A DNA stretch of 64,000 nt, taken from positions 94,841 through 158,840 of the forward strand of contig NZ_AMSI01000013.1 in assembly GCF_000300515.1 (NCBI RefSeq), read 5' to 3'. Positions 56,868 to 64,000 of the stretch are shown here, piece after piece (position 1 is the first letter of the stretch; each line of letters opens with the position of its first letter). The DNA comes from Nitratireductor indicus C115. Its GTDB lineage: Bacteria; Pseudomonadota; Alphaproteobacteria; Rhizobiales; Rhizobiaceae. Position numbers and translations under genes: made by a program. A model generated the notes under the pieces. That model saw only the letters and a list, made by a program, of their open reading frames with translations. It was not told the origin of the DNA and did not search any database.

Positions 56868-57728
56868 ATGCATTGTCGGGTGGGATTGCAAAGCCGGTTT
56901 GGCGACAGCGGCTGGCAACGGACAAAGGCAGGTCTCAGGCGGGGGGCGCTTGGTGTCTCGCTGCTTTCCCTAAGTGTGGGCAGCGCCCTGTCCGCGGATA
57001 TGGGGGAAGACGGAACGACGCCTGTCCCGCTCGAACCCGATTGGGTGCTGCAGGTGACGCCCTATATGTGGGCGGCTGGAATGAAGGGAAATATCTCACC
57101 ATTTCGCCGTGCCCCGACCATCGAGGTTGAAAAATCATTTTCCGACGTGATGGACGACCTTAATTTCGGTGGCTTCATCAATGTATGGGCGCGGCGCGAT
57201 CGCTTCGTGTTCTCTGCCGATGCCATGTATGTGAACTTGACCGAAAGCCATGTAATCGGCGCCTTGCCGGTTATTGGCCCGGTTCCGCCGATTGGGGCGG
57301 ATGTCGATACGGCGCAATTCTCTGCAACGCTTCAGGCCGGATACCGGGTCTATGAAGCCCCTGACTTCACCTTCGATGTTCTGGGCGGCGTCCGGCTCTG
57401 GTACCTGTGGAACGACGTTAATGTTACGTTTGCCGGCCAGTCGCGATCCGTCAGCAGCGAATTCGGCTGGGTCGATCCGATTGTCGGTGCGCGAGCATTC
57501 TATCGTGTGAACGAGAAGGTTTCACTCATGGCGCAGGCCGATATCGGCGGCTTCGGTGCCGGTTCGGATTTCACCTGGCAGGCGATGGCGACCGTCAATT
57601 ATTCCTTCAACGACAAGCTGTCGATTTCGGCTGGCTACAAGGCGCTTTCCGTCGATTACGATTCCGACGGTCATGTGTTCGATACGACGCTTGCCGGGCC
57701 GGTTCTGGGGTTCACCTACCGCTTCTAG
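56868..57728 (+). CDS. outer-membrane beta-barrel protein
   Basis: 286 residues from the ATG at 56868, with AGGAG 7 nt upstream; earlier in-frame ATGs lack such a site. A signal peptide (RRGALGVSLLSLSVGSALSA) is followed by a beta-rich protein with repeated aromatic/glycine strands (WVLQVTPYMWAAGMKGNI, FVFSADAMYVNLTES, FTFDVLGGVRLWYLW, WVDPIVGARAFYRVN, KLSISAGYKALSVDYDSD) and a terminal phenylalanine (GFTYRF), as needed for outer-membrane insertion. No exact family recognised. It stands between the dehydrogenase and fimbrial operons. Confidence 0.8.
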   Translation: MHCRVGLQSRFGDSGWQRTKAGLRRGALGVSLLSLSVGSALSADMGEDGTTPVPLEPDWVLQVTPYMWAAGMKGNISPFRRAPTIEVEKSFSDVMDDLNFGGFINVWARRDRFVFSADAMYVNLTESHVIGALPVIGPVPPIGADVDTAQFSATLQAGYRVYEAPDFTFDVLGGVRLWYLWNDVNVTFAGQSRSVSSEFGWVDPIVGARAFYRVNEKVSLMAQADIGGFGAGSDFTWQAMATVNYSFNDKLSISAGYKALSVDYDSDGHVFDTTLAGPVLGFTYRF

Positions 57729-58031
57729 GGTATTTTATGTCCAGATGCATTCATCTGGCACCCGCATGAATATGGGGTGGCTGAGAGAGCATGGCCCCCG
57801 CGCGTTTGCATGAATGCACGAGGCTGGGAGCCTTGTTTTCTCGCTGCCGTAAGAGAGTGTTCCCTGCCTTCATTCTTTGTGAGCGGAAGGAGAGGTTCTG
57901 CCGGTGTGGTTACATCGTGAGTTTGATATGCATGATTATGATTATTCATTATGTATTTATTTTTATTTGAGAAATTAAATTAGGAGAATAAAAGTCATAA
58001 ATAATTGATTCCCTCTTGGATGGTCCCAATC
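57729..58031. other. AT-rich intergenic region upstream of the fimbrial operon
   Basis: About 300 bases. The last 100 (57920-58005) are markedly AT-rich against the GC-rich surroundings, e.g. runs of TATTTATTTTTATTT, and probably hold the operon promoter. An AGGAG at 57982 has no start codon at the right distance. Confidence 0.5.
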
Positions 58032-58553
58032 ATGGTGCGCGACATCATTTCGACCAGCATGCGTTTTTCCGCCGGGCACCTTGCCGCCATTTCGTTTCTT
58101 CTTGCCTCGGATATCTCCGCGACGGCCGCCACTGCGACCGGTTCGCTCAATGTCACGATCACCATTCAGGCTGAATGCACTGTGGTTTCTGCCAGCGACC
58201 TCGATTTCGGGACTCATGGTGTGATCGACGCAAATCTGGACCAGACCACATCGATCAGCATTCAATGCACCAGCGGCACGCCCTATGCGGTGGGCCTTGA
58301 TGCGGGCACCGGGTCCGGTGCGACCCTTGCCGCCCGTCTCATGACCGGTCCTGCTTCGGCAACGGTTCAATATAGTCTTTATCGCGACGCAGGCCGCAGT
58401 CAGGTCTGGGGCGATACACCGGGTGTCGATACGGCGGATGGTACCGCAAACGGAAGCGCGGAGACGCTCACCGTCTATGGCCGCGTACCCGCACAGGCGA
58501 CACCGGGAGCCGGGACCTACAGCGACACGGTGGCCATCACCATCACCTATTGA
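58032..58553 (+). CDS. spore coat U-domain fimbrial subunit
   Basis: About 173 residues from the ATG at 58032; the ATGs at 58020 and 58059 and a TTG at 58005 are alternatives, since no ribosome site is close. A signal peptide ends near SATAATA. One SCPU domain follows (VTITIQAECTVVSASDLDFGTHGVIDANLDQTTSISIQCTSG ... YGRVPAQATPGAGTYSDTVAITITY), with a cysteine pair. This is the pilin type used by archaic (sigma) chaperone-usher pili such as Csu. Probably the main shaft subunit. Confidence 0.88.
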   Translation: MVRDIISTSMRFSAGHLAAISFLLASDISATAATATGSLNVTITIQAECTVVSASDLDFGTHGVIDANLDQTTSISIQCTSGTPYAVGLDAGTGSGATLAARLMTGPASATVQYSLYRDAGRSQVWGDTPGVDTADGTANGSAETLTVYGRVPAQATPGAGTYSDTVAITITY

Positions 58554-58570
58554 GTGCGGAGAAGGCGCGG

Positions 58571-59296
58571 ATGCGGTTGAAAGAATTGCATATTTGTCTT
58601 CTGGCAGCATTTCTGGTGCTGTTTGTCGCCGCCGGTTCCGGGGCCGCAACATTGCGTGTCGCGCCGACGGTGCTTGATCTCGTCGCGCCCGACAGCGCGT
58701 CGGTTCTGCAGTTGCGCAACGAGGCGTCACGCCCCCTGCATGTGCAGATACGTGTCTTTCGGTGGCGGCAGGGACGCAACGGAGAAACGCTTGTTCCGAC
58801 GGAAGCTGTGGTGGCAAGCCCGCCCGCCACGCGTCTCGAGCCTGGAATGAACTACATAATACGTGTGGTGCGAACGCTCAAAGTGCCGGTGCGCGGCGAG
58901 GAGAGTTATCGCGTTATCGTGGACGAGCTGCCTGATCCCGCGCGGCGGCGGGCAGGCACAGTCAATCTAGTGGTGCGTCATTCCATTCCGGTTTTCTTCA
59001 GGGCACCCGATGCAGCGCCTGCGAGCGTTTCATGGTCTTTGGCGCGTGCTGACGGACAGCTGCACCTTGTTGCAAGGAACGTGGGGGGATCGCGGCTGCG
59101 TTTGTCCGATGCGCTCCTCACCGATCGGGGACGCCCAGTAGCGCATGCAAAGGGCTTGCTTGGATATGTTTTGCCGGGGGCGGTCATGCGCTGGCCTCTC
59201 GTTCCCTTGTCGAAGGCGGGCAAGGGCCCTTATCGTCTGAACGTTCAGAGCCATGTCGGTCCTGTTGAAGCGGCTGTCTCGGTCGAGCCTCGCTAG
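58571..59296 (+). CDS. periplasmic fimbrial chaperone
   Basis: 241 residues from the ATG at 58571 with GGAGAAGG upstream. A signal peptide (LHICLLAAFLVLFVAAGSGA) precedes a PapD/CsuC-like fold: TLRVAPTVLDLVAPDSASVLQLRNEASRPLHVQIRVFRW, ATRLEPGMNYIIRVVRTLKV and the SIPVFFR segment. It donates a strand to SCPU subunits and delivers them to the usher. Its last 44 nt overlap the usher gene in another frame. Confidence 0.9.
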   Translation: MRLKELHICLLAAFLVLFVAAGSGAATLRVAPTVLDLVAPDSASVLQLRNEASRPLHVQIRVFRWRQGRNGETLVPTEAVVASPPATRLEPGMNYIIRVVRTLKVPVRGEESYRVIVDELPDPARRRAGTVNLVVRHSIPVFFRAPDAAPASVSWSLARADGQLHLVARNVGGSRLRLSDALLTDRGRPVAHAKGLLGYVLPGAVMRWPLVPLSKAGKGPYRLNVQSHVGPVEAAVSVEPR

Positions 59297-61616
59297 CCCG
59301 GCCCTTTTGGCCGCCTATGCTGCCCTCGCGCCATCGTTTGCGGGGGAGCTTCATCTGGAGGTCTTCCTCAACGGCGCGCCGACACGGCTGATCGGGCAAT
59401 TCCATCAACTGCCCGATGGCGCGCTCGCCGCGCGGCCCGACGAACTGCGCGAATTGGGCCTGAACATCGCGCACGGCGGCATGGATGGGCAAGACATGCT
59501 GCGGCTGGATGCTCTGCCGGGTGTCGTTGTGGCGTTCGATGGTCAGGCTCAGACGCTGCATATCGAAGCGGAGGTTTTTGCCCGCAAGGCGCAGCTCATC
59601 GACCTCGCGCCACAGCCCGCGGGGAGCGTAAAGCCTGCTTCGGCCTCTGGAGCTTTGTTGAACTACACGCTTCTGGCAGGCACTCATTCACTGGTCAGCG
59701 ATGGCGCGCGCCTTCTCAAGGGGGCGTCAGGAAGTTTCGAGGCACGCCTTTTCGGTCGCTATGGCGTGGTAAGCCACAGTTTCATCGCGGGTGCGCTGGA
59801 AGGCGATCTGCGAGGGATGCGCCGGCTTGCAACGCGTTGGAGCTATTCGGACCCGCAGCGCATGCTTGCCTACACGGCAGGAGACCTTGTCACCGGCGGC
59901 CTGGCCTGGACACGGCCCATGCATCTCGGCGGCTTCCAGATACGCCGCAATTTCGCCGTTCGGCCCGATCTCGTGACGCTGCCTTTGCCATCCTATTCAG
60001 GGACTGCGGCAGTCCCTTCAACGGTCGAGGTCTATGCGCAAAACACGCGCACTTTTTCCGGCCATGTGGGCGAGGGCCCGTTTCGCCTCGTCAACCTGCC
60101 GGCGGTGGCGGGTGCGGGATCGGCGCGCATCGTCTTGCGCGATGCCTCGGGTCGCGAAACGGAGGAGACGCTGCCGTTCTTCGCTTCGAGCCGGCTCCTG
60201 AGGAAAGGACTTCTGGATTTTTCGATGGAAGCAGGTTTTGCCCGCAGGGGCTTCGGGACCGGAACCGATGAATACGACCGTCGCCTCGTTGGCTTTGTCA
60301 GCGCCCGATATGGCCTGAGTGACAGGCTAACGGTGGAGGCGCATGCGGAGGGCGGCGGCGGCCTTATGAACGGCGGCCTCGGATTTGCTTTTCCATTTGC
60401 AGGAATGGGTCTTGCTTCCCTGTCCGCCTCGGCAAGCACCGGCCCTGACGGTACGGGATATCAGGCAAGTGCAGGCCTTGAACTCGCGATTGCCGGCTGG
60501 ACATTGCGTGGCTACACGCAACGCGCCTTCGGGCCCTATGAAGACCTGGCCGCGCTGACGGCGCTGCGCACAGGACATGACCCGCACAGACATTTCAGCG
60601 CTGGCGTGCCCCGCGCGCTCGATCAGCTTGCTGCAAGCATTCCTCTTCCCGTTTCCGGATCGGCAATGAGCCTCTCCTTCACGCATCTGAAGGATGCACG
60701 CCACGAAACGAACCGCATTCTGGGCCTCACCTACACACAGCGCCTGTCGCGCCGCGGCAATTTCTTTGCGTCGGGTTTCCTGAATATGGGACAGAAAAGC
60801 CGCTTCGGGCTTTTCGCGGGGATTTCCTTCAGTCTGGACGGGGGCGTCACGGCTTCAAGTGGTTTCGAACAGGGGCGCGATGGCGGCCGCCTCGTCTCGC
60901 GCCTGTCACGGCAGGAGGCTGCGGACACGCATGGTTTCGGCTGGCAATTGGTTTCGGCTGAAGGGCGCCGGCCCGAGCGTTCCGCCACATTGACCCATCG
61001 CGGCCGATATGGGCGTGGCGAAGCGACATTGCGTGAGCACGGCGGAGATTTCGGCTTGTCGGGGCAGTTCGAAGGCGCTGTTGCTATTGCCGGTGGCGGC
61101 GTCTTTGTCACGCGCCGCCTGGAGGATGCGTTTGCCGTTGTCGATGCAGGCATGCCCGGCATACCGATCCATCATCAGAACAGGCTGGTGGGGTACACGA
61201 ATGCACAAGGGCGGCTTCTGCTGCCAGACCTTGTCGCCTTCGAGGACAACACGATCTCCATCGACCCCAGCGGCCTGCCCATCGATGTGGATCTTCAGGA
61301 AACGAGCAAACTGGTGGCGCCTGCGGAACGTTCCGGTGTTGTTGTTTCATTCGGCGCATCGGAACGTCCACGCGCCGCGCTGGTCGGCTTTGTCGATGCG
61401 CAAGGCCTGCCGCTGCCGGTGAGCGCAGTGGGGCATTTGCAGGCCACCAAAGCTGAATTCGTGGTGGGTTACGACGGCATGGCTTATCTTGTCGGGCTTG
61501 CGAGCGAGAACACCACTGAAATCACACTGCCGGGCGGTGCCGTCTGTGAGGCGCATTTTGCGTATCGGGAACGGCCCGGAACACAGCCCCGCCTGGAGAA
61601 TGTGCCATGCTTGTAA
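59253..61616 (+). CDS. outer-membrane fimbrial usher
   Basis: 787 residues. A signal peptide is followed by an N-terminal subunit-binding domain (GELHLEVFLNGAPTRLIGQFHQLPDGALAARPDELRELG), a 24-stranded barrel with PLPSYSGTAAVPSTVEVYAQNTRTFSGHVGEGPFRLVNLPA, and C-terminal plug/CTD parts ending with a cysteine pair (AVCEAHFAYRERPGTQPRLENVPCL). FimD/PapC/CsuD superfamily. It secretes and assembles the pilus. It overlaps the chaperone gene by 44 nt and the next gene by 10 nt. Confidence 0.92.
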   Translation: MSVLLKRLSRSSLASPALLAAYAALAPSFAGELHLEVFLNGAPTRLIGQFHQLPDGALAARPDELRELGLNIAHGGMDGQDMLRLDALPGVVVAFDGQAQTLHIEAEVFARKAQLIDLAPQPAGSVKPASASGALLNYTLLAGTHSLVSDGARLLKGASGSFEARLFGRYGVVSHSFIAGALEGDLRGMRRLATRWSYSDPQRMLAYTAGDLVTGGLAWTRPMHLGGFQIRRNFAVRPDLVTLPLPSYSGTAAVPSTVEVYAQNTRTFSGHVGEGPFRLVNLPAVAGAGSARIVLRDASGRETEETLPFFASSRLLRKGLLDFSMEAGFARRGFGTGTDEYDRRLVGFVSARYGLSDRLTVEAHAEGGGGLMNGGLGFAFPFAGMGLASLSASASTGPDGTGYQASAGLELAIAGWTLRGYTQRAFGPYEDLAALTALRTGHDPHRHFSAGVPRALDQLAASIPLPVSGSAMSLSFTHLKDARHETNRILGLTYTQRLSRRGNFFASGFLNMGQKSRFGLFAGISFSLDGGVTASSGFEQGRDGGRLVSRLSRQEAADTHGFGWQLVSAEGRRPERSATLTHRGRYGRGEATLREHGGDFGLSGQFEGAVAIAGGGVFVTRRLEDAFAVVDAGMPGIPIHHQNRLVGYTNAQGRLLLPDLVAFEDNTISIDPSGLPIDVDLQETSKLVAPAERSGVVVSFGASERPRAALVGFVDAQGLPLPVSAVGHLQATKAEFVVGYDGMAYLVGLASENTTEITLPGGAVCEAHFAYRERPGTQPRLENVPCL

Positions 61617-62566
61617 AGCCGTTGTTTGCCGCTCTCTTCGGTGCAGGCCTTCCCTTGTTTTCCTGGATGTTTCCCGCATGCGCGCAAAGCTGCTCCTTTT
61701 CCGTGGCCAATGTCACCTTCGGCACGGTCGATACCTTGTCGGGCGGGCAGGTGAACACCACCGCAACACTGTCTGCTAACTGCACCGGGCTTTCGCTGAC
61801 CCGAATCCTGATCTGCCCGAATATCGGTACAGGCTCCGGTGGAGCGAATGCTTCGTTTCGCCAGCTTTCCTCAGGCGCCGGCTCGCTCGACTATCAGCTC
61901 TATTCCGATGCGGCGCGCACAACGATCTGGGGATCCTATTTCTGGGCCTATTCCGCGCGCCCGCCCGATCTTGCACTGACGCTCGGAGCGCTCGGAACCG
62001 GATCGCAGAATTACACCATTTATGCAGCCTTGCCGGCAGGACAGTCCTCGGCTTCGGCAGGCACCTATCTGTCGGCCTTTTCTGGTGGCGATTCCATATT
62101 CTACTACCGCTACTCGCTGCTCAGCGACTGTTCGAACCAATCGGGTACCCAGGCGCAACCGGCATTTCAGGCAAGCGCCATGGTCGCGGCCAACTGTCTC
62201 GTCTCGACCCAGGATGTGAATTTTGGTGCACATGGCGTTCTGACGGCCAATGTGGATGCGGCAGGGACAGTGTTCGTCACCTGCACGCCGGGCAGTGCCT
62301 TTTCCGTGGGATTGGGGCCCGGGGCGGCTGGTGGCGGGCCGACCGCACGGGAAATGCGCAAAGGCAGCGAGAAGGTGGTTTACGGCCTTTACCAGGACGC
62401 GGCCCGAAGCCTGCCCTGGGGAGATGGCAGCGTGCCGGGCGAAGCCGTTTCTGGAACCGGAAACGGTGCTTCGCAAAATCTTGGCGTTTACGGGCGAGTT
62501 CCTGCTCAGTCGACGCCTTCGGCAGGAACCTATTCCGATACCGTCGTGGTAACGGTTACCTACTGA
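61607..62566 (+). CDS. two-domain spore coat U protein, putative tip adhesin
   Basis: 319 residues with a signal peptide (cleavage after ...PACAQ). Two SCPU domains in tandem: about 28-165 (CSFSVANVTFGTVDTLSGGQVNTTATLSANCTG) and 185-319 (NCLVSTQDVNFGAHGVLTANVDAAGTVFVTCTPG ... YGRVPAQSTPSAGTYSDTVVVTVTY). The second domain is close to the shaft subunit. The last gene of a Csu-like operon is usually the adhesive tip (CsuE-like), which fits the two-domain form. Its end overlaps the rlmB end by 7 nt on the opposite strand. Confidence 0.88.
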   Translation: MLVKPLFAALFGAGLPLFSWMFPACAQSCSFSVANVTFGTVDTLSGGQVNTTATLSANCTGLSLTRILICPNIGTGSGGANASFRQLSSGAGSLDYQLYSDAARTTIWGSYFWAYSARPPDLALTLGALGTGSQNYTIYAALPAGQSSASAGTYLSAFSGGDSIFYYRYSLLSDCSNQSGTQAQPAFQASAMVAANCLVSTQDVNFGAHGVLTANVDAAGTVFVTCTPGSAFSVGLGPGAAGGGPTAREMRKGSEKVVYGLYQDAARSLPWGDGSVPGEAVSGTGNGASQNLGVYGRVPAQSTPSAGTYSDTVVVTVTY

Positions 62567-63435
62567 CCGGCGGTGGCAAGATGTTGCCGAGCGGCATAGA
62601 GCGAGACGGCAGCCGCGTTCGAGACATTCAGGGAACGGATCGGTCCGGGCATGTCGAGGCGGGCGAGGGCGGTCACCGTTTCCCGGGTCTTCTGACGCAG
62701 GCCCTTGCCCTCCGCGCCCAGAACCAGCGCGATGCGGTCGCCTGAAAAGGTCGTTTCGAGTTGCTCCGAACCATCTGAATCAAGGCCGATGGTCTGGAAA
62801 CCAGCCGCATTCAGTTCCTCGATTGCCGTTGCGAGGTTGCGCACCGCGATATGGTCGATGTGTTCGAGTGCACCCGAGGCCGATTTGCCGAGCACGCCTG
62901 ATTCGGCGGGGCTGTGGCGGGCGGTCGTCACCAGCGCATCGACGCCGAAGGCAACGGCAGAGCGCATGATCGCGCCCACATTGTGGGGATCGGTGACCTG
63001 GTCGAGGACGAGCACGAGTGCTGCACCTTTCAGGTCGCCCAGCGGGCGTGTGTCGAGCGGTTCCGCTTCGATCAGAACGCCCTGATGCACGGCGTCCGTC
63101 CCCGTCAGGCGGTCGATATCGCGTGGTTCCACCATTTCCACAGGAAAGGGAAGGGCGCCTGGATCGGCAAGGTCGAGCCTGGCTGCCGCATTGCGCGTGA
63201 TGCGCATGGAGCGGATGACGCGGCGGGGATTGTCGAGCGCTTCGCGCACCGTGTGCAGGCCATAAAGACGCACGAGCCCTTCAGGTGCTGGCTCGCCTCC
63301 CGCAGCCGATTGCGGTTTCGGGCGGGTGTAAGGCGCTGGAACGCCCTGCTTTTCCTGCGTGCGCTCGCGATGCGCCCGCCTGAGGCGGGCGTAATGGGAG
63401 TCTTTCGGAGTGCGGTTGTTTTTATCGTCGCTCAT
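62560..63435 (-). CDS. rlmB: 23S rRNA (guanosine-2'-O-)-methyltransferase RlmB
   Basis: 291 residues from the ATG at 63435 (MSDDKNNRTPKDSHYARLR). A SPOUT enzyme that methylates G2251 of 23S rRNA. Visible: GLHTVREALDNPRRVIRSM near the N terminus of the substrate domain, LVLDQVTDPHNVGAIMRSAVAFGVDALV, ALVLGAEGKGLRQKTRETV and SLNVSNAAAVSLYAARQHL (knot). The basic first 50 residues are a flexible extension. A longer in-frame start does not match the family. Confidence 0.94.
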   Translation of the reverse strand: MSDDKNNRTPKDSHYARLRRAHRERTQEKQGVPAPYTRPKPQSAAGGEPAPEGLVRLYGLHTVREALDNPRRVIRSMRITRNAAARLDLADPGALPFPVEMVEPRDIDRLTGTDAVHQGVLIEAEPLDTRPLGDLKGAALVLVLDQVTDPHNVGAIMRSAVAFGVDALVTTARHSPAESGVLGKSASGALEHIDHIAVRNLATAIEELNAAGFQTIGLDSDGSEQLETTFSGDRIALVLGAEGKGLRQKTRETVTALARLDMPGPIRSLNVSNAAAVSLYAARQHLATAGQ

Positions 63436-63519
63436 TGCCTCTCTATAGTGCGGCATGGGGAAAAGGGGAACGGGATTTGCTTGTCGAAAAGTTTTTCGTG
63501 CCGGAACGATGACAAGCGG

Positions 63520-63548
63520 TTGACAGTGCATGTCTGTCTGGCCATAAG
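63520..63548 (+). promoter_or_regulatory. tRNA-Tyr/tRNA-Gly promoter
   Basis: TTGACA (63520-63525), 17 bases, CATAAG (63543-63548), 77 nt before the mature tRNA-Tyr 5' end. Confidence 0.6.
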
Positions 63549-63625
63549 GCGCATCGTTGAAATCGGCCGGCGGGTTTTGCCGGTTGCGGGTTTCGGCACA
63601 CATCGCACGGCTCCGGCGGTATTAC

Positions 63626-63710
63626 GGAGGGGTGTCCGAGTGGTTAAAGGAGACGGACTGTAAATCCGTTCGCTATGCGTACGCTGGTTCGAATCCAGCC
63701 CCCTCCACCA
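63626..63710 (+). tRNA. tRNA-Tyr (GUA)
   Basis: 85 nt with encoded CCA and a long variable arm (class II). The acceptor GGAGGGG pairs with CCCCTCC; anticodon loop CTGTAAA gives GTA. T loop GTTCGAATC. Confidence 0.97.
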
Positions 63711-63739
63711 CCGTCCAAGGAGCCATGCGAACCTTATCC

Positions 63740-63813
63740 GCGGGTATAGCTCAATGGTAGAGCAGCAGCCTTCCAAGCTGAATATGCGGGTTCGATTCCC
63801 GCTACCCGCTCCA
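63740..63813 (+). tRNA. tRNA-Gly (UCC)
   Basis: 74 nt with encoded CCA. The acceptor GCGGGTA pairs with TACCCGC; the anticodon loop CTTCCAA gives TCC; T arm GGTTCGATTCC. It lies 29 nt after tRNA-Tyr, so co-transcription is likely. Confidence 0.97.
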
Positions 63814-63888
63814 GATTCCGATGCATTCATGGCGAACGCTTGAAACGGCGCTGATAAGCGGGCAAAACCTTTGCCGGAGCAAGGCTCT

Positions 63889-63925
63889 GGCGCAAAGGGG
63901 CTTGTAATTTTGCGCCTTTGTCGTT
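63889..63925 (+). terminator. hairpin between tRNA-Gly and tuf
   Basis: GGCGCAAA (63889-63896) pairs with TTTGCGCC (63909-63916), followed by a short T-rich run. It could be a terminator or attenuator before tuf. Confidence 0.45.
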
Positions 63926-63977
63926 AATCGCCCCGCATCAAAAACCAAACACTCCACGCCGCCCAAGGGAAATTGAG

Positions 63978-64000
63978 ATGGCCAAAGGTAAATTTGAGCG
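63978..64000 (+). CDS. tuf: elongation factor Tu (first codons only)
   Basis: The window ends 23 nt into an open frame beginning ATG at 63978 and reading MAKGKFE, as at the start of EF-Tu (MAKxKFERxKPHVN). Position after tRNA-Tyr and tRNA-Gly is the usual place for one tuf copy. AGGGAA is upstream. Only the start is present. Confidence 0.8.

Noticed and set aside
59253-59296. Possible frameshift joining chaperone and usher
   Set aside because: Both proteins are complete, the usher has its own ATG and signal peptide, and such overlaps are normal in fimbrial operons.

Overview
The window looks like a chromosomal segment of an alphaproteobacterium of the Rhizobiales, most probably a Brucella/Ochrobactrum-type (Brucellaceae) genome. 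This is judged from recalled family resemblance and gene order: the sufS2BCDS1XA-type operon, recA next to alaS, purC-purS-purQ with purL-bolA-grxD nearby, a DUF1476 zeta subunit, DUF1127, and rlmB followed by tRNA-Tyr, tRNA-Gly and tuf. No alignment was run. Coding is dense and GC-rich. I see no transposase, prophage or CRISPR array.

Layout. 1-16.6 kb is mostly housekeeping: the end of a DUF1624 membrane protein, an aldo/keto reductase, a GGDEF protein, an OmpA lipoprotein, pseudouridine catabolism (psuK-psuG), recA with a LexA-type box, alaS, a DedA membrane pair, icd, an exonuclease-CBS-DUF294 fusion, trmJ, murI and rpsD. 16.6-20.4 kb is a compact glycolipid-modification module: an ArnT-like transferase converging on a GtrA-GT2-YdjC deacetylase operon. 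Its composition matches systems that put a free hexosamine on lipid A. 20.5-31 kb holds ttcA, a Bcr/CflA pump, grxD, bolA and two blocks of purine genes. Between the purine blocks lie a MocR regulator, a DUF1127 gene, a Pr6Pr membrane protein and a lipoprotein. 31-39.7 kb holds the ATP synthase zeta subunit, an HpcH/HpaI aldolase, an M23 peptidase, bcp, a very large AsmA/DUF3971 envelope protein, tyrS and a hydrolase.

39.8-49.8 kb is an iron region. It has the full SUF iron-sulfur operon with an Irr-like box upstream and a REP-like inverted repeat between sufD and sufS. A TonB-dependent heme/hemoglobin-type receptor follows, whose promoter contains a TGA-N9-TCA element like those bound by RirA. 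A DEAD-box helicase, NAD kinase and tRNA-Thr come next.

52.4-62.6 kb looks accessory. It carries a three-subunit FAD sugar dehydrogenase (gluconate 2-dehydrogenase type: Tat gamma subunit, GMC flavoprotein, triheme cytochrome c), an outer-membrane beta-barrel protein, and a four-gene archaic chaperone-usher fimbrial operon (spore coat U pilin, chaperone, usher, two-domain spore coat U tip). Housekeeping order resumes with rlmB, tRNA-Tyr, tRNA-Gly and the first codons of tuf.

The parts most worth follow-up are the putative lipid A hexosamine module, the iron regulatory sites around suf and the receptor, the repeat inside the suf operon, the MocR/DUF1127 pair, and the exonuclease-CBS-DUF294 fusion. 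Functions are family-level calls from visible motifs.
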